A stretch of DNA of 64,000 nucleotides from Pedomonas mirosovicensis (GCF_022569295.1 NZ_JAKFIA010000001.1:759001-823000), one strand, 5' to 3'; numbered from the stretch's first letter, positions 9,611 through 24,697 are shown. Notes: generated by a model from the sequence alone, not told the origin. Numbers and translations are program-made.

Positions 9611-10120
9611 TCACCCGCGCCGGGTGCGCCAGCGCTGGGCGAGGCGCCAGCGCCAGAGCATGTCCACCGCGAAGTAGCTGACGAGAGAGCAGGCAACGGC
9701 GATGGCGAAGAGGCCGATGGCGGTTGCGCCCAGGATCATCGGGGCATCCGACCACAGCGAGCCGAGGGAGTTGAGCACCTCCCGGTGCTCGTCCGCCAGG
9801 CCCAGCAGGTGCAGCAGCCTCATGCCGATATAATGGGCGAAATACAGAATGGGCGGGGTGGTGAGGGGGTTGGTGATGAAGGTCGCCAGCGCCGCCACCG
9901 TCACGTTGGCGCGGAACGGCACCGAGGCCAGGGCCGCAAACACGGTCTGCGCGATGGGCGTCATGAACGCCACGAACATGCCGATGGCCACGCCCCGCGC
10001 CACCGAGCGACGGTTGAGATGCCAAAGGGCGCCGTGCCCGAAATAGTGGGCAAACGGGCGGACGAAGCGAGATTCGAGGATCTCCTCACGCTTTGGCAGG
10101 CGCTTTTTCCAGAACGACAT
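9611..10120 (-). CDS. DUF2062 membrane protein
   Basis: A 169-residue inner-membrane protein of the DUF2062 family. After a basic N-terminus (MSFWKKRLPKREE) come the characteristic SVARGVAIGMFVAFMTPI segment, a second hydrophobic stretch with TNPLTTPPILYFAHYIG, and a C-terminal membrane helix (ILGATAIGLFAIAVACSLVSY). The G-x-F-x-x-x-x-P-I-x-Q and NP-T-PP motifs define the family, whose biochemical role is unknown. The ATG at 10120 is preferred over an upstream in-frame start at 10153. It runs in the same direction as argJ with a 139-base gap, so co-transcription is possible but not shown. Confidence 0.85.
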   Translation of the reverse strand: MSFWKKRLPKREEILESRFVRPFAHYFGHGALWHLNRRSVARGVAIGMFVAFMTPIAQTVFAALASVPFRANVTVAALATFITNPLTTPPILYFAHYIGMRLLHLLGLADEHREVLNSLGSLWSDAPMILGATAIGLFAIAVACSLVSYFAVDMLWRWRLAQRWRTRRG

Positions 10121-10278
10121 GGTGTAACTCGAAACGATACGGGGGGCGTGCAAGCCTTATGACCCATTCTGCTAGGGCGGAGAAGTGACTAAGCAGTTAC
10201 ACTCCGCCCACACGCCGCAAAAATTCAGGCAGCTGGGCCGCAGGCGGGTTTGGCCAGGCCCGGTTTGGAGAGGCAACG

Positions 10279-10307
10279 TTGACAGTTTCCCGAGGGGTTC
10301 CTATCTG
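10279..10307 (+). promoter_or_regulatory. Putative secA promoter
   Basis: TTGACA at 10279-10284 is a perfect -35 hexamer. TATCTG at 10302-10307 follows after exactly 17 bases and matches the -10 consensus at four positions. It would give a leader of about 84 bases before the secA ATG. Confidence 0.65.
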
Positions 10308-10397
10308 CAGGGGGCTATATCGGGTTTCAAAGGGCTGTTCTCAAGCCTCGGGGTCCGCTAAACAGCCCATTCATTTATCCAATACTGGGGTAACTTC

Positions 10398-13175
<2,778 letters not shown>

Positions 13176-13198
13176 GACGCGCAGAGCACGTTACGAGG

Positions 13199-13235
13199 CG
13201 CGGGGGGCGGCAACGCCTCCGCGTCTTGCTTTTGC
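13199..13235 (+). terminator. Terminator-like hairpin after secA
   Basis: Pairing between GGGGGGCG at 13202-13209 and CGCCTCC at 13214-13220 around a GCAA loop, extended by outer CGC/GCG pairs, is followed by TCTTGCTTTTG. It starts 24 bases after the secA stop. The T tract is interrupted, so strength is uncertain. Confidence 0.6.
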
Positions 13236-13637
13236 ATGCCTGTGCCCCGGCAGGCAGGCGCGCCGTGCTGACGCGAACGGCGGTCTCCGGAATCGGCCGC
13301 TTTTCCTTGTGCGGTCAGGCTCGGCCTGCTGGCTGCGAATCCCCCGAACGCGTGATTCGCGAACCCGCCTGAATGGCGGGGGCACGGGGGCGAATCTATG
13401 GTCGCCAGCTGTCGGCCGGGCGCGCGATCGCGCCTCTTTTCCACAGGTCAAGGGCCTGATCCGGCGGGCTGCGGCCCCGGCTTCCGTCGGCCCGGGGCTT
13501 GTTTGAGGCTGATGTTGTACGGACCCTTTCAATGCAGTTCAAATTTTGCTAATTTTCTTGCGCTCCGGTGCTTGGCAACGGGGCAAGCCGGGCAGCTTCG
13601 GGCGGCCCGCCGATCAGCCTGCTTTGGAAGAATCCCG
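13236..13637. other. Intergenic stretch between secA and the rpsL promoter
   Basis: No gene with recognisable motifs is found on either strand. An AT-rich patch near 13538-13560 (a run of TTTTGC and TTTTCTTG) interrupts otherwise G/C-rich DNA and could hold a further upstream promoter element, but no paired hexamers were found there. Confidence 0.5.
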
Positions 13638-13666
13638 TTGACGGGGCGCAGCCACGGCAATATAAG
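13638..13666 (+). promoter_or_regulatory. Strong promoter of the rpsL-rpsG-fusA-tuf operon
   Basis: TTGACG at 13638-13643 and TATAAG at 13661-13666 are separated by 17 bases, matching the sigma-70 consensus at 5 of 6 positions each. It predicts a leader of about 190 bases before rpsL. Confidence 0.8.
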
Positions 13667-13780
13667 CCGCCGTCGCTCGCGGGTTGGTGGTCGGCGTACG
13701 TCCGAAACGCTGCCTGGTACGAGCTTGAGAGCTGACAGACGGAGTTGTATTGCGCGCTGGCCTCTGGAAGGGCTGGAAAA

Positions 13781-13807
13781 GGCGGCCCGTCCGGGCTCCG
13801 TTTTTTT
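13781..13807 (+). terminator. Leader hairpin with T tract upstream of rpsL (possible attenuator)
   Basis: GGCCC pairs imperfectly with GGGCTCC around a short GTCC loop, followed by seven consecutive T at 13801-13807. It lies inside the predicted rpsL leader, 53 bases before the start codon. That position suits an attenuator, but the stem is short (4-6 bp), so this is tentative. Confidence 0.45.
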
Positions 13808-13860
13808 ATGCGCAAGCCTGCTTCGTTGAGGGGCAGATAGAGATTGTGAGGCGGTAAAGG

Positions 13861-14232
13861 ATGCCGACGATTAACCAGCTGGTCCGCAAGGGCCGCGAAC
13901 CGCAGAAGGCTCGCAACAAGGTGCCGGCCATGGAGGCCTGCCCCCAGAAGCGTGGCGTCTGCACGCGTGTCTACACGACGACCCCGAAGAAGCCGAACTC
14001 GGCGCTTCGTAAGGTCGCCAAGGTGCGTCTGACCAACGGTTACGAAGTGATCGGCTACATCCCGGGTGAAGGTCACAACCTTCAGGAGCACTCCGTCGTG
14101 CTCATCCGCGGCGGCCGCGTAAAGGACTTGCCGGGTGTGCGCTATCACATCCTGCGCGGTGTGCTCGATACTCAGGGCGTCAAGGACCGTCGCCAGAGCC
14201 GTTCCAAGTACGGCGCCAAGCGGCCGAAATAA
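13861..14232 (+). CDS. rpsL: 30S ribosomal protein S12
   Basis: A 123-residue protein at the decoding centre of the small subunit. The loops that contact the A site are intact: [13 protein letters not shown] carries the Lys pair at which streptomycin resistance arises elsewhere (Lys here, the sensitive form), and [12 protein letters not shown] holds the Asp that RimO methylthiolates in many bacteria. It is the first gene of the str operon, 12 bases before rpsG, and follows a ~190-base leader from the promoter at 13638. Confidence 0.98.
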   Translation: MPTINQLVRKGREPQKARNKVPAMEACPQKRGVCTRVYTTTPKKPNSALRKVAKVRLTNGYEVIGYIPGEGHNLQEHSVVLIRGGRVKDLPGVRYHILRGVLDTQGVKDRRQSRSKYGAKRPK

Positions 14233-14244
14233 GGAGTTTGACCG

Positions 14245-14715
14245 ATGGCTCGTCGTCGTCGTCCAGAAAAGCGCGAAGTTCTCCCCGATCCGAAGTTCGG
14301 GGATGTCGTGCTGACCAAGTTCATGAACAGCGTTATGGAACAGGGCAAGAAGTCGGTTGCCGAGCGCATCCTGTACGGTGCCCTTGATTCCATCGAAGCT
14401 CGCCTGAAGCGCGAGCCGATGGAGGTGTTCCACACCGCTCTCGACAACGTGCGCCCGGGCATCGAAGTCCGCTCGCGCCGTGTCGGTGGCGCCACCTATC
14501 AGGTTCCGGTGGAAGTCCGTCCGGAGCGCGCCCAGGCCCTGGCCATCCGCTGGCTGGTGCAGGCTGCCCGCAACCGCTCGGAGAACACCATGGCCGCCCG
14601 CCTGTCGGCCGAGCTCATCGACGCATCGAACAACCGTGGCACTGCAGTGAAGAAGCGTGAAGACACGCACCGCATGGCTGAAGCCAACCGGGCGTTCTCG
14701 CACTACCGCTGGTAA
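14245..14715 (+). CDS. rpsG: 30S ribosomal protein S7
   Basis: A 156-residue primary assembly protein of the 30S head that nucleates folding of the 3' domain of 16S rRNA and contacts the E-site tRNA. The basic start ([10 protein letters not shown]), the [25 protein letters not shown] core and the conserved end ([21 protein letters not shown]) are all present, and the length matches the family. S7 represses its own operon in E. coli; whether the 12-base rpsL-rpsG gap here can form the S7 target cannot be judged. Confidence 0.98.
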   Translation: MARRRRPEKREVLPDPKFGDVVLTKFMNSVMEQGKKSVAERILYGALDSIEARLKREPMEVFHTALDNVRPGIEVRSRRVGGATYQVPVEVRPERAQALAIRWLVQAARNRSENTMAARLSAELIDASNNRGTAVKKREDTHRMAEANRAFSHYRW

Positions 14716-14738
14716 ACTGTTCGCCCAAGGATCGTACT

Positions 14739-16811
<2,073 letters not shown>

Positions 16812-16864
16812 ATCACTTAAAGCAGATCGCCGAAACAAGACCTGTCGAGAAGAGGTAAAGCACA

Positions 16865-18055
16865 ATGGCCAAGGCTAAATTTGAGCGGACCAAACCGCAC
16901 TGCAATATCGGCACGATCGGTCACGTCGACCACGGCAAGACGTCGCTGACCGCGGCGATCACCAAGGTCTTGGCCGAAAAGGGTGGCGCGAACTTTGTCG
17001 ATTACGCGAACATCGACAAGGCGCCGGAAGAGCGCGCTCGCGGCATCACCATCTCCACCTCGCACGTGGAGTATGAGACCGAGACCCGTCACTACGCGCA
17101 CGTCGACTGCCCGGGTCACGCCGACTACGTGAAGAACATGATCACCGGTGCGGCGCAGATGGACGGCGCCATCCTGGTGGTGTCCGCTGCTGACGGCCCG
17201 ATGCCGCAGACCCGCGAGCACATCCTGCTCGCCCGTCAGGTCGGCGTGCCGGCTCTGGTGGTGTTCCTGAACAAGGTCGACATGGTCGACGATCCGGAGC
17301 TGCTCGAGCTGGTCGAGCTGGAAATCCGCGAACTGCTGTCCAAGTACGAGTTCCCGGGCGACGACATTCCCATCGTTGCCGGTTCGGCTCTGTGCGCCCT
17401 CGAGGACCGTTCGCCGGAAATCGGCAAGGAAGCCGTCCTGAAGCTGATGGCTGAGGTCGACCGCTACATTCCGCAGCCGGAGCGTCCGCTCGACAAGACC
17501 TTCCTGATGCCGATCGAAGACGTGTTCTCGATCTCGGGCCGCGGCACCGTGGTGACCGGCCGCGTCGAGACCGGCGTCGTGAAGGTTGGCGAGGAAGTCG
17601 AAATCGTCGGCATCAAGGACACCCAGAAGACCGTCGTGACCGGCGTCGAGATGTTCCGCAAGCTGCTTGACCAGGGTCAGGCCGGCGACAACATCGGCGC
17701 CCTGCTGCGCGGCATCGGTCGTGAGGACGTGGAGCGCGGTCAGGTTCTGGCCAAGCCGGGCACCATCACCCCGCACACCAAGTTCAAGGCCGAGACCTAC
17801 ATCCTGTCGAAGGAAGAGGGTGGCCGTCACACGCCGTTCTTCGGTAACTACCGTCCGCAATTCTACTTCCGCACCACGGACGTGACCGGCCAGGTCACTC
17901 TGCCGGAAGGCACCGAGATGGTGATGCCGGGCGACAACGTGACCCTGACCGTCCAGCTGATCGCTCCGATCGCCATGGACCAGGGTCTGCGCTTCGCGAT
18001 CCGCGAAGGTGGCCGCACCGTCGGCGCCGGCGTGGTGAGCCAGATCGTCGAGTAA
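16865..18055 (+). CDS. tuf: Translation elongation factor Tu
   Basis: A 396-residue GTPase that delivers aminoacyl-tRNA to the ribosome. The G motifs are [51 protein letters not shown] and NKVDMVDD. Domains II and III follow (for example [15 protein letters not shown] and [24 protein letters not shown]) and the C-terminus is of normal length. It is the last gene of the str operon and is closed by the long hairpin at 18067. Only one copy is in this window; a second tuf elsewhere would be common in this class. Confidence 0.98.
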   Translation: MAKAKFERTKPHCNIGTIGHVDHGKTSLTAAITKVLAEKGGANFVDYANIDKAPEERARGITISTSHVEYETETRHYAHVDCPGHADYVKNMITGAAQMDGAILVVSAADGPMPQTREHILLARQVGVPALVVFLNKVDMVDDPELLELVELEIRELLSKYEFPGDDIPIVAGSALCALEDRSPEIGKEAVLKLMAEVDRYIPQPERPLDKTFLMPIEDVFSISGRGTVVTGRVETGVVKVGEEVEIVGIKDTQKTVVTGVEMFRKLLDQGQAGDNIGALLRGIGREDVERGQVLAKPGTITPHTKFKAETYILSKEEGGRHTPFFGNYRPQFYFRTTDVTGQVTLPEGTEMVMPGDNVTLTVQLIAPIAMDQGLRFAIREGGRTVGAGVVSQIVE

Positions 18056-18066
18056 AAACGCTTACC

Positions 18067-18120
18067 GCCGCTCGGGCTCAAAAAACTTTGATTTTTGGGC
18101 CCGAGCGGCTTTCGCTTTTT
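18067..18120 (+). terminator. Long terminator hairpin between tuf and rpsJ
   Basis: An 11-bp G/C stem (GCCGCTCGGGC at 18067-18077, GCCCGAGCGGC at 18099-18109) is extended inward by an A/T arm (TCAAAAA with TTTTTGG) and followed by TTTCGCTTTTT. It separates the str operon from the S10 operon. Confidence 0.9.
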
Positions 18121-18202
18121 CTATTTGTGGGATATGAACGCCGGCCGCTTCCGGACGACTCGAAGCGGAACTGTGCAGTTACGTTGACGAAGGGTCTGAC
18201 CC

Positions 18203-18517
18203 ATGGAAACGCAGAACATCCGGATCCGGCTGAAGGCCTTTGACCACCGGGTGCTTGACCAGGCGACGGGTGAAATCGCAATGACCGCCAAGCGGACCGG
18301 CGCACTCGTACGCGGGCCGATTCCGCTGCCGACCCGGATCGAAAAGTTTACGGTCAACCGGTCGCCGCATATCGACAAGAAGAGCCGCGAGCAGTTTGAG
18401 GTTCGCACCTACAAGCGCTTGCTGGACATTGTCGATCCGACGCCGCAGACGGTTGACGCGCTGATGAAGCTTGATCTGGCTGCTGGCGTGGACGTTGAGA
18501 TTAAGCTGCAGGCCTAA
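18203..18517 (+). CDS. rpsJ: 30S ribosomal protein S10
   Basis: A 104-residue protein of the 30S head; in E. coli the same protein (NusE) takes part in transcription antitermination with NusB. The sequence is ordinary ([50 protein letters not shown] split here for length: the loop [13 protein letters not shown] is intact). It opens the S10 operon, 147 bases after tuf and beyond a strong terminator, so a separate promoter is expected in 18121-18202, though no clear hexamer pair was found. Confidence 0.98.
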   Translation: METQNIRIRLKAFDHRVLDQATGEIAMTAKRTGALVRGPIPLPTRIEKFTVNRSPHIDKKSREQFEVRTYKRLLDIVDPTPQTVDALMKLDLAAGVDVEIKLQA

Positions 18518-18581
18518 GAAATCTGCAGCGTCACGCTTGCTGGATGGTCCGGCAAGCCTCTGAAGAAGGAGAGAAGGTGCG

Positions 18582-19310
18582 ATGCGCACCGGAGTTATTG
18601 CAAAGAAGGTGGGCATGACCCGCCTGTTCCAGGACGACGGGCGGCACGTGCCGGTCACCGTTCTGGCACTGGAGGGTTGCCAGGTGGTGGCCCAACGCAC
18701 CGTTGAGAAGGACGGCTACGCCGCCGTTCAGCTTGGTGCCGGCACCGTGAAGGTGAAGAACCTGACCAAGCCCGAGCGCGGTCACTTCGCCAAGCAGCAG
18801 GTTGAGCCGAAGCGCAAGCTGGTCGAGTTCCGCGTTGCCGAGGATGCCCTCGTCGATGTCGGCGCGACCATCTCGGCCGAGCACTTCGTGCCGGGCCAGC
18901 TGGTCGACGTGTCGGGCGACACCATCGGTAAGGGTTTCGCCGGCGCCATGAAGCGCTGGAACTTCGGTGGTCTTCGCGCCACGCACGGCGTTTCCGTCAG
19001 CCACCGTTCCCACGGTTCGACCGGTCAGCGTCAGGATCCGGGCAAGGTCTTCAAGAACAAGAAGATGGCCGGTCACATGGGCGCCAGCCGGATCACCCAG
19101 CAGAATCTTGAAATCGTTCAGACCGACGCCGAGCGCGGTCTGCTCTTCGTGAAGGGCTCCGTCCCCGGCGCGAAGGGCAGCTGGCTGCTGGTGAAGGATG
19201 CCGCCAAGGTGGCGCGCCCCGAGGCTGCGCCGTACCCGGCTGCCGTCCTGACCGCTGCCGCTGAGCAGGCTCCGGCTGAAGCGCCGGCCACCGAGCAGGC
19301 GGGAGAGTAA
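18582..19310 (+). CDS. rplC: 50S ribosomal protein L3
   Basis: A 242-residue protein that binds near the 3' end of 23S rRNA and reaches toward the peptidyl-transferase centre. The central extension [22 protein letters not shown] is split by function: the Gln in [10 protein letters not shown] is the site methylated by PrmB in other bacteria. The last ~30 residues ([17 protein letters not shown]) form an Ala/Glu/Pro-rich acidic tail beyond the usual L3 end, as often seen in alphaproteobacteria. It lies 64 bases after rpsJ and 3 before rplD. Confidence 0.97.
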   Translation: MRTGVIAKKVGMTRLFQDDGRHVPVTVLALEGCQVVAQRTVEKDGYAAVQLGAGTVKVKNLTKPERGHFAKQQVEPKRKLVEFRVAEDALVDVGATISAEHFVPGQLVDVSGDTIGKGFAGAMKRWNFGGLRATHGVSVSHRSHGSTGQRQDPGKVFKNKKMAGHMGASRITQQNLEIVQTDAERGLLFVKGSVPGAKGSWLLVKDAAKVARPEAAPYPAAVLTAAAEQAPAEAPATEQAGE

Positions 19311-19313
19311 GCC

Positions 19314-19937
19314 ATGAAGGTCGATGTAAAGAACCTCGATGCGGCGACCGTCGGCCAGATTGATCTGGTCGAGGAAATCTTCGCCCGCGAAATCCGCGCC
19401 GACATTCTGCATCGCGTCGTGACCTGGCAGCTGGCCAACCGCCGCGCCTACGCACGCGCTGCGAAGGAGCGTGGCGACGTCAAGATGACGTCGAAAAAGA
19501 TGTACCGCCAGAAGGGCTCCGGCTCGGCTCGCCACGGCAACAAGGCGGCTCCGCAGTTCCGCAAGGGTGGTAAGGCTCACGGTCCGCGCGCCCGCGACTT
19601 CGAAATCTCGCTGAACAAGAAGATCCGCGCTCTCGGTCTGAAGACGGCTCTGTCCGCCAAGCAGGCTGAAGGCAAGCTGGTCGTTCTCGAGAACCTGTCC
19701 ATTGCCGAAGGCAAGACCAAGGTTCTGGCGGAGAAGCTAAGCAAGCTGGGCATCACGTCCGGCCTGTTCATCGACGGCGAAGCGGTTGACGCCGGTTTCA
19801 AGCTGGCGGCTTCCAACCTGCCGAAGATCGACGCCCTCCCCGTCATCGGCGCGAACGTCTATGACATTCTGAAGCATGACACGCTGGTTCTGACCAAGGC
19901 CGCTGTCGAGAAGCTGGAGGCGCGGTTCAATGGCTGA
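19314..19937 (+). CDS. rplD: 50S ribosomal protein L4
   Basis: A 207-residue protein whose extended loop lines the nascent-peptide exit tunnel. That loop is visible as [19 protein letters not shown] followed by [13 protein letters not shown]. In E. coli, L4 regulates the S10 operon by attenuation; no matching leader was found here. The start ATG lies 3 bases after rplC, and the end overlaps rplW by 8 bases, which suggests coupled translation. Confidence 0.97.
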   Translation: MKVDVKNLDAATVGQIDLVEEIFAREIRADILHRVVTWQLANRRAYARAAKERGDVKMTSKKMYRQKGSGSARHGNKAAPQFRKGGKAHGPRARDFEISLNKKIRALGLKTALSAKQAEGKLVVLENLSIAEGKTKVLAEKLSKLGITSGLFIDGEAVDAGFKLAASNLPKIDALPVIGANVYDILKHDTLVLTKAAVEKLEARFNG

Positions 19938-20229
19938 GCTGAAGCACTATGACGTGATCCTCTCGCCGGTGATCACCGAAAAGTCGACCCTGGGGTCGGA
20001 GCACTCGCAGTACACCTTCAAGGTGGCGCTGGGTGCGACCAAGGGCGACGTGAAGGCGGCGGTGGAGGCTCTGTTCGCGGGCGTGAAGGTGAAGTCCGTG
20101 AACACCATCGTGCAGAAGGGCAAGACCAAGCGTTGGCGCGGCCAGCCCTACATGCGTTCGGACCAGAAGAAGGCGATCGTCACTCTCTCCGAGGGCGCGA
20201 TCGACCTTACGGCGCCGGAGTTGAAGTAA
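19930..20229 (+). CDS. rplW: 50S ribosomal protein L23
   Basis: A 99-residue protein at the tunnel exit, where it provides the docking site for trigger factor and SRP. The start ([17 protein letters not shown]) and the [19 protein letters not shown] loop are typical. It overlaps rplD by 8 bases and ends 1 base before rplB, so it is tightly coupled in the S10 operon. Confidence 0.97.
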   Translation: MAELKHYDVILSPVITEKSTLGSEHSQYTFKVALGATKGDVKAAVEALFAGVKVKSVNTIVQKGKTKRWRGQPYMRSDQKKAIVTLSEGAIDLTAPELK

Positions 20230-20230
20230 C

Positions 20231-21067
20231 ATGGCACTGAAGCAATATAATCCGACCAGCCCGGCCCGCCGCGGCCTCGTGCTCGTCGACCGCTCCGGCC
20301 TGTGGAAGGGCAAGCCGGTGAAGGCCCTGACCCAGGGTCTCACCAAGTCCGGCGGCCGCAACAACCAGGGCCACGCCACCGCGCGCGGCATTGGCGGCGG
20401 TCACAAGCGCACCTACCGCATCGTCGACTTCAAGCGCCGCAAGTGGGACATCCCCGCGACCGTCGAGCGCCTGGAATACGATCCCAACCGCACGGCGTTC
20501 ATCGCCCTCATCAAGTATGAGGACGGCGAGCTGGCCTACATCCTGGCGCCGCAGCGCCTGGCCGTGGGCGACACGGTGGTCGCCGGCCGCAAGGTCGACG
20601 TGAAGCCGGGCAACGCGATGGAGCTGGGCCAGATGCCGGTCGGCACCATCTGCCACAACGTCGAGCTGAAGCCGATGAAGGGCGGTCAGATCGCCCGCGC
20701 CGCCGGCACCTACGCTCAGGTGGTGGGTCGTGATCGCGGTCTGGTGATCGTTCGTCTGAACTCGGGCGAGCAGCGCTACATCCAGTCCAACTGCATGGGC
20801 ACGGTCGGCGCGGTTTCGAACCCGGATAATTCGAACCAGAACCTGGCGAAAGCCGGTCGCAACCGCTGGCTGGGCAAGCGCCCGCTGACCCGCGGTGTGG
20901 CGAAGAACCCGGTTGACCACCCGCACGGCGGTGGTGAAGGCCGGACCTCCGGTGGCCGTCATCCGGTGACCCCGTGGGGTAAGCCGACGAAGGGCAAGCG
21001 GACCCGGTCGAACAAGGCGACCGACAAGTGGATCGTCCGCTCGCGTCATGCGAAGAAGAAGGGCTAA
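20231..21067 (+). CDS. rplB: 50S ribosomal protein L2
   Basis: A 278-residue protein needed for subunit association and peptidyl-transferase activity. The diagnostic C-terminal segment [20 protein letters not shown] is intact, including the His residues implicated in activity, and the basic end ([19 protein letters not shown]) is normal. It lies one base after rplW and six before rpsS. Confidence 0.98.
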   Translation: MALKQYNPTSPARRGLVLVDRSGLWKGKPVKALTQGLTKSGGRNNQGHATARGIGGGHKRTYRIVDFKRRKWDIPATVERLEYDPNRTAFIALIKYEDGELAYILAPQRLAVGDTVVAGRKVDVKPGNAMELGQMPVGTICHNVELKPMKGGQIARAAGTYAQVVGRDRGLVIVRLNSGEQRYIQSNCMGTVGAVSNPDNSNQNLAKAGRNRWLGKRPLTRGVAKNPVDHPHGGGEGRTSGGRHPVTPWGKPTKGKRTRSNKATDKWIVRSRHAKKKG

Positions 21068-21073
21068 GGCGAG

Positions 21074-21352
21074 ATGGCACGTTCTGTTTGGAAGGGCCCG
21101 TTCGTTGACCTCCACCTTCTGAAGAAGGCGGAAGCTGCTCAGGAATCGGGTGCCGCAAAGACGCCGATCAAGACCTGGTCGCGTCGTTCGACCATCTTGC
21201 CGCAGTTCGTTGGTCTGACGTTCAACGTCTACAACGGCAAGAAATTCATCCCCGTCTACGTGTCTGAGGAAATGGTGGGTCACAAGCTGGGCGAGTTCGC
21301 CCCGACCCGTTCGTTCCCCGGCCACGCCGGCGACAAGAAATCGAAGAAGTGA
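21074..21352 (+). CDS. rpsS: 30S ribosomal protein S19
   Basis: A 92-residue 30S-head protein that pairs with S13 and touches the A-site tRNA and the B1 bridge. [39 protein letters not shown] (core) and the end [18 protein letters not shown] are standard. It lies in the middle of the S10 operon with 6- and 9-base gaps to rplB and rplV. Confidence 0.97.
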   Translation: MARSVWKGPFVDLHLLKKAEAAQESGAAKTPIKTWSRRSTILPQFVGLTFNVYNGKKFIPVYVSEEMVGHKLGEFAPTRSFPGHAGDKKSKK

Positions 21353-21361
21353 GGCTGAGGC

Positions 21362-21742
21362 ATGGGTAAGCCATCCGCTCCCCGCCGCGTGGGTGACAAG
21401 GAAGCGCTGGCCGTCAATACGATGGTCCGCGGTAGCCCGCGCAAGCTCAATCTCGTGGCCGGCCTCATTCGGGGCCGTCCGGTTGCCGAGGCGATCAACA
21501 TTCTGACCTTCTCTCCCAAGGCCATGGCCCGGGACGTGAAGAAGGTGTTGCAATCGGCCATCGCCAACGCCGAGAACAACCACAACCTGGACGTGGACGC
21601 CCTGGTCGTTAAGGAAGCTTCGGTCGGCAAGTCGCTGCAGATGAAGCGCTTCATGGCCCGCGCTCGCGGCCGTGGCGCCCCGATCGTGAAGCCGTTCAGC
21701 CGCATCCGTATCGTGGTGCGTGAAGTCGAGGAGCAAGCCTAA
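21362..21742 (+). CDS. rplV: 50S ribosomal protein L22
   Basis: A 126-residue protein whose long beta-hairpin lines the exit tunnel beside L4, at the macrolide-binding constriction. The hairpin tip region ([21 protein letters not shown]) is intact. The stop codon shares its last base with the rpsC ATG, so S3 translation is likely coupled to L22. Confidence 0.97.
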   Translation: MGKPSAPRRVGDKEALAVNTMVRGSPRKLNLVAGLIRGRPVAEAINILTFSPKAMARDVKKVLQSAIANAENNHNLDVDALVVKEASVGKSLQMKRFMARARGRGAPIVKPFSRIRIVVREVEEQA

Positions 21743-22437
21743 TGGGTCAGAAAACCTCCCCGATCGGTCTGCGTCTGCAGATCAACCGCACCTGGGATTC
21801 GCGCTGGTTCGCTGATCGCGCCGAGTATGGCCGTCTGCTGCACGAGGATCTGAAGATCCGCCAGTTCGTGATGAAGGAACTGCCGCAGGCCGCCATCTCC
21901 AAGGTGGTCATCGAGCGTCCGGCCAAGCTGTGCCGCGTGTCGATCTATGCCGCCCGTCCGGGCGTCATCATCGGCAAGAAGGGCGCCGACATCGAGAAGC
22001 TGCGCAAGCGCATCAGCCAGTTCACGACGTCGGAAGTGTCGCTGAACATCGTCGAGATTCGCAAGCCGGAAATCGACGCGCGCCTGGTGGGCCAGTCGGT
22101 CGCTGACCAGCTGGAGCGCCGTGTGGCATTCCGTCGCGCTATGAAGCGCGCTGTGCAGTCCGCTCTGCGTCTTGGCGCTGAGGGCATTCGTATCAACTGC
22201 TCCGGCCGTCTCGGCGGCGCTGAAATCGCTCGTATGGAATGGTACCGCGAAGGTCGCGTTCCGCTTCATACGCTGCGCGCCAATGTTGACTATGCCGAAG
22301 CGCAAGCCCATACAGCGTACGGCGTTTGCGGCGTGAAGGTTTGGATCTTCAAGGGCGAGATCCTGGGTCACGATCCGATGGCGCAGGATAAGCTGATGCT
22401 TGAGGCTCAGACCGCGGGGGTCCGGCCGGCGCGGTAA
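21742..22437 (+). CDS. rpsC: 30S ribosomal protein S3
   Basis: A 231-residue protein at the mRNA entry site, where with S4 and S5 it helps unwind mRNA. The type-II KH motif is visible as [18 protein letters not shown]. The start ([22 protein letters not shown]) is a one-substitution-type variant of the usual QK-hP-GhRLG start. It overlaps rplV by one base and is followed by a 66-base gap to rplP. Confidence 0.97.
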   Translation: MGQKTSPIGLRLQINRTWDSRWFADRAEYGRLLHEDLKIRQFVMKELPQAAISKVVIERPAKLCRVSIYAARPGVIIGKKGADIEKLRKRISQFTTSEVSLNIVEIRKPEIDARLVGQSVADQLERRVAFRRAMKRAVQSALRLGAEGIRINCSGRLGGAEIARMEWYREGRVPLHTLRANVDYAEAQAHTAYGVCGVKVWIFKGEILGHDPMAQDKLMLEAQTAGVRPAR

Positions 22438-22503
22438 CCCACCGCGTCGCCTGATCGAGGGCATATCCCGGTCCCCCGGGGCTCTGTCAGAAGGCGATAG
22501 AAA

Positions 22504-22923
22504 ATGCTGCAACCGAAGAAGACTAAATTCCGCAAGGCTCACAAGGGCCGCATTCACGGCCTGGCCAAGGGCGGCGCCGAACTCAACTTTGGCGCGTTCG
22601 GCATGAAGGCCCTTGAGCCCGAGCGCATCACCGCCCGCCAGATCGAGGCGGCGCGTCGCGCCATCAGCCGCCACATCAAGCGTGCTGGCCGGCTCTGGAT
22701 CCGCGTGTTTCCCGACGTTCCGGTTTCGACCAAGCCTGCCGAAGTCCGCATGGGCTCCGGTAAGGGCTCGCCCGAATATTGGGCAGCCCGCGTGAAGCCG
22801 GGTCGTATCCTGTTCGAACTGGACGGTGTTCCGGCGGACGTCGCCCGCGGCGCTTTCGAGCGCGCGGCCGCGAAGCTGCCGATCAAAGTCAAGTTCGTCG
22901 CCCGCCTTGGCGAAAACGCGTGA
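22504..22923 (+). CDS. rplP: 50S ribosomal protein L16
   Basis: A 139-residue protein near the A site and the elongation-factor-binding region. The [12 protein letters not shown] start, the [21 protein letters not shown] helix region and the conserved [19 protein letters not shown] are present. The Arg hydroxylated in some bacteria lies in this last stretch. It is the first gene after the rpsC gap and precedes rpmC by 17 bases. Confidence 0.97.
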   Translation: MLQPKKTKFRKAHKGRIHGLAKGGAELNFGAFGMKALEPERITARQIEAARRAISRHIKRAGRLWIRVFPDVPVSTKPAEVRMGSGKGSPEYWAARVKPGRILFELDGVPADVARGAFERAAAKLPIKVKFVARLGENA

Positions 22924-22940
22924 GGCTCGTGGAGGAAACT

Positions 22941-23138
22941 ATGAAATTCGCGGACCTCAAGACGAAGACCGACGATCAGCTCGCTGAAGATATGGCCAGC
23001 CTGAAGAAGGAGCAGTTCTCGCTGCGCTTCCAGGCGGCGACCAGCCAGCTGACCAATACCGCGCGTGTCCGCCAGGTGCGGCGCACCATCGCCCAGATCC
23101 AGACGCTCCTGAACGAGCGTCGGCGCGCGTCGAACTAA
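22941..23138 (+). CDS. rpmC: 50S ribosomal protein L29
   Basis: A 65-residue two-helix protein near the exit tunnel, close to L23. The core ([19 protein letters not shown], then [19 protein letters not shown]) is typical. I chose the ATG at 22941 ([10 protein letters not shown]), which has GGAGGAAAC just before it; the longer open frame from 22779 runs through rplP in another phase and is not real. Confidence 0.96.
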   Translation: MKFADLKTKTDDQLAEDMASLKKEQFSLRFQAATSQLTNTARVRQVRRTIAQIQTLLNERRRASN

Positions 23139-23149
23139 GGAGTCAGGAC

Positions 23150-23419
23150 ATGCCGAAGCGTATCCTTCAGGGCACGGTGGTGTCCGACAAGGCGGACAAG
23201 ACGGTGGTCGTACTGGTGGAGCGCCGCGTGCGCCATCCGCTGTACGGCAAGATCGTGCGTCGGTCCAAAAAGTATCACGCGCACGACGCGGACAACGCCA
23301 TGAAGGCGGGTGACATCGTGCGTATCGAGGAATGCCGTCCGATTTCTAAGCAGAAGTCGTGGCGCGTTCTCGAAAAAAGTCTCCTGAGTTGGCGACCTAG
23401 ACAGGAGGTAGTGCTATGA
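23150..23419 (+). CDS. rpsQ: 30S ribosomal protein S17
   Basis: An 89-residue primary binder of the 5' domain of 16S rRNA (OB fold). The [21 protein letters not shown] start and the [19 protein letters not shown] core are standard. The last few residues (RQEVVL) are encoded by the very bases that form the rplN ribosome-binding site (AGGAGG), and the TGA overlaps the rplN ATG in an ATGA, so the two are translationally coupled. Confidence 0.96.
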   Translation: MPKRILQGTVVSDKADKTVVVLVERRVRHPLYGKIVRRSKKYHAHDADNAMKAGDIVRIEECRPISKQKSWRVLEKSLLSWRPRQEVVL

Positions 23420-23784
23420 TTCAGATGCAAACTAACCTGGACGTCGCCGACAACTCGGGTGCCAAGCGCGTTATGTGCATTAAGGTGCTGGGCGGCTCCA
23501 AGCGTAAGTACGCGAGCGTCGGCGATATCATCGTCGTGTCGGTCAAGGAGGCCTCTCCCCGGGGCCGCGTGAAGAAGGGCGACGTGCACCGCGCGATCGT
23601 CGTTCGGACCGCGAAGGACATCCGCCGTGCAGACGGCTCGGTGATCCGCTTTGATCGCAACGCCGCAGTGCTCATCAACAAGAACAACGAGCCCATCGGC
23701 ACCCGTATCTTCGGCCCGGTGGTTCGTGAGCTGCGCGCCAAGAACCACATGAAGATCATTTCGCTGGCTCCGGAGGTGCTCTGA
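23416..23784 (+). CDS. rplN: 50S ribosomal protein L14
   Basis: A 122-residue protein at the subunit interface; it is also the ribosomal target of the silencing factor Rsf[21 protein letters not shown] and the [19 protein letters not shown] region are diagnostic. It starts within an ATGA overlap with rpsQ and ends sharing one base with rplX. Confidence 0.97.
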   Translation: MIQMQTNLDVADNSGAKRVMCIKVLGGSKRKYASVGDIIVVSVKEASPRGRVKKGDVHRAIVVRTAKDIRRADGSVIRFDRNAAVLINKNNEPIGTRIFGPVVRELRAKNHMKIISLAPEVL

Positions 23785-24104
23785 TGTCCGCTGCGAAGAT
23801 TAAAAAGGGCGACAAGGTTGTCGTCCTGTCGGGCCGCGACAAGGGCAAGACCGGTGAGGTCGTCCGCGCTCTTCCGAAGGAAGGCAAGCTCGTGGTCGCC
23901 GGCGTGAATGTCGTCACCAAGCACAAGCGCCCGACGGGCCAGGGTGCCGGTGGCATTGAGCGGGTCGAGGCTCCGCTGGCCGCTTCCAAGGTGGCTCTGC
24001 AGGACCCCAAGACTGGCAAGCCGACCCGCGTTGGTTTCAAGGTGCTGGAAGACGGGCGCAAGGTTCGTGTGGCCAAGCGTTCGGGCGAGGTGATCGATGG
24101 CTGA
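23784..24104 (+). CDS. rplX: 50S ribosomal protein L24
   Basis: A 106-residue KOW-domain protein that starts assembly of the large subunit and lies at the tunnel exit. The KOW motif is [19 protein letters not shown], followed by [18 protein letters not shown]. It overlaps rplN by one base and rplE by eight, so the three are tightly coupled. Confidence 0.97.
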   Translation: MSAAKIKKGDKVVVLSGRDKGKTGEVVRALPKEGKLVVAGVNVVTKHKRPTGQGAGGIERVEAPLAASKVALQDPKTGKPTRVGFKVLEDGRKVRVAKRSGEVIDG

Positions 24105-24678
24105 GCAAGCTCCCAAGCCGCGGCTGAAGACGGTCTACGAGACCAAGGTCCGCGAAGAGCTCCAGAAGCAGTTCGGGTACGGCAATCCGATGGAAGTGCC
24201 GACGCTCGAGAAGATCGTGATCAACATGGGCGTGGGCGAAGCGACCCAGGACCGCAAGAAGGTGGACTCCGCCGTTGCCGACCTGACGCTGATCGCCGGC
24301 CAGAAGCCGGTCATCACCCGCGCCAAGAAGTCCATCGCGACCTTCAAGCTGCGCGAGGGCATGCCGATCGGCTGCAAGGTGACCCTGCGCCGCGACCGTA
24401 TGTACGAGTTCCTGGACCGGCTGATCAACATCGCGCTGCCGCGCGTGCGTGACTTCCGGGGCGTGAACCCGAACAGCTTTGACGGCCGGGGCAACTATGC
24501 CCTCGGTCTCAAAGAGCAGATTGTCTTCCCCGAGATCAACTACGACAAGATCGACAAGGTCCGGGGCATGGACATCATCATCTGCACCACCGCCAAGACC
24601 GACGAGGAGGCGCGTGCTCTGCTGAAAGGCTTCGAGATGCCGTTCACCGGCGAAGCCCAGGGCAAGCAAGCGGCCTGA
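24097..24678 (+). CDS. rplE: 50S ribosomal protein L5
   Basis: A 193-residue 5S rRNA-binding protein that contacts S13 and the P-site tRNA. The family landmarks [34 protein letters not shown] and FSEIN-type loop ([17 protein letters not shown]) are present. The C-terminus carries about 12 residues ([11 protein letters not shown]) beyond the usual end. Eight-base overlap with rplX, 19-base gap to rpsN. Confidence 0.97.
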   Translation: MAEQAPKPRLKTVYETKVREELQKQFGYGNPMEVPTLEKIVINMGVGEATQDRKKVDSAVADLTLIAGQKPVITRAKKSIATFKLREGMPIGCKVTLRRDRMYEFLDRLINIALPRVRDFRGVNPNSFDGRGNYALGLKEQIVFPEINYDKIDKVRGMDIIICTTAKTDEEARALLKGFEMPFTGEAQGKQAA

Positions 24679-24697
24679 CCACCGGGAAGGATAAAAG

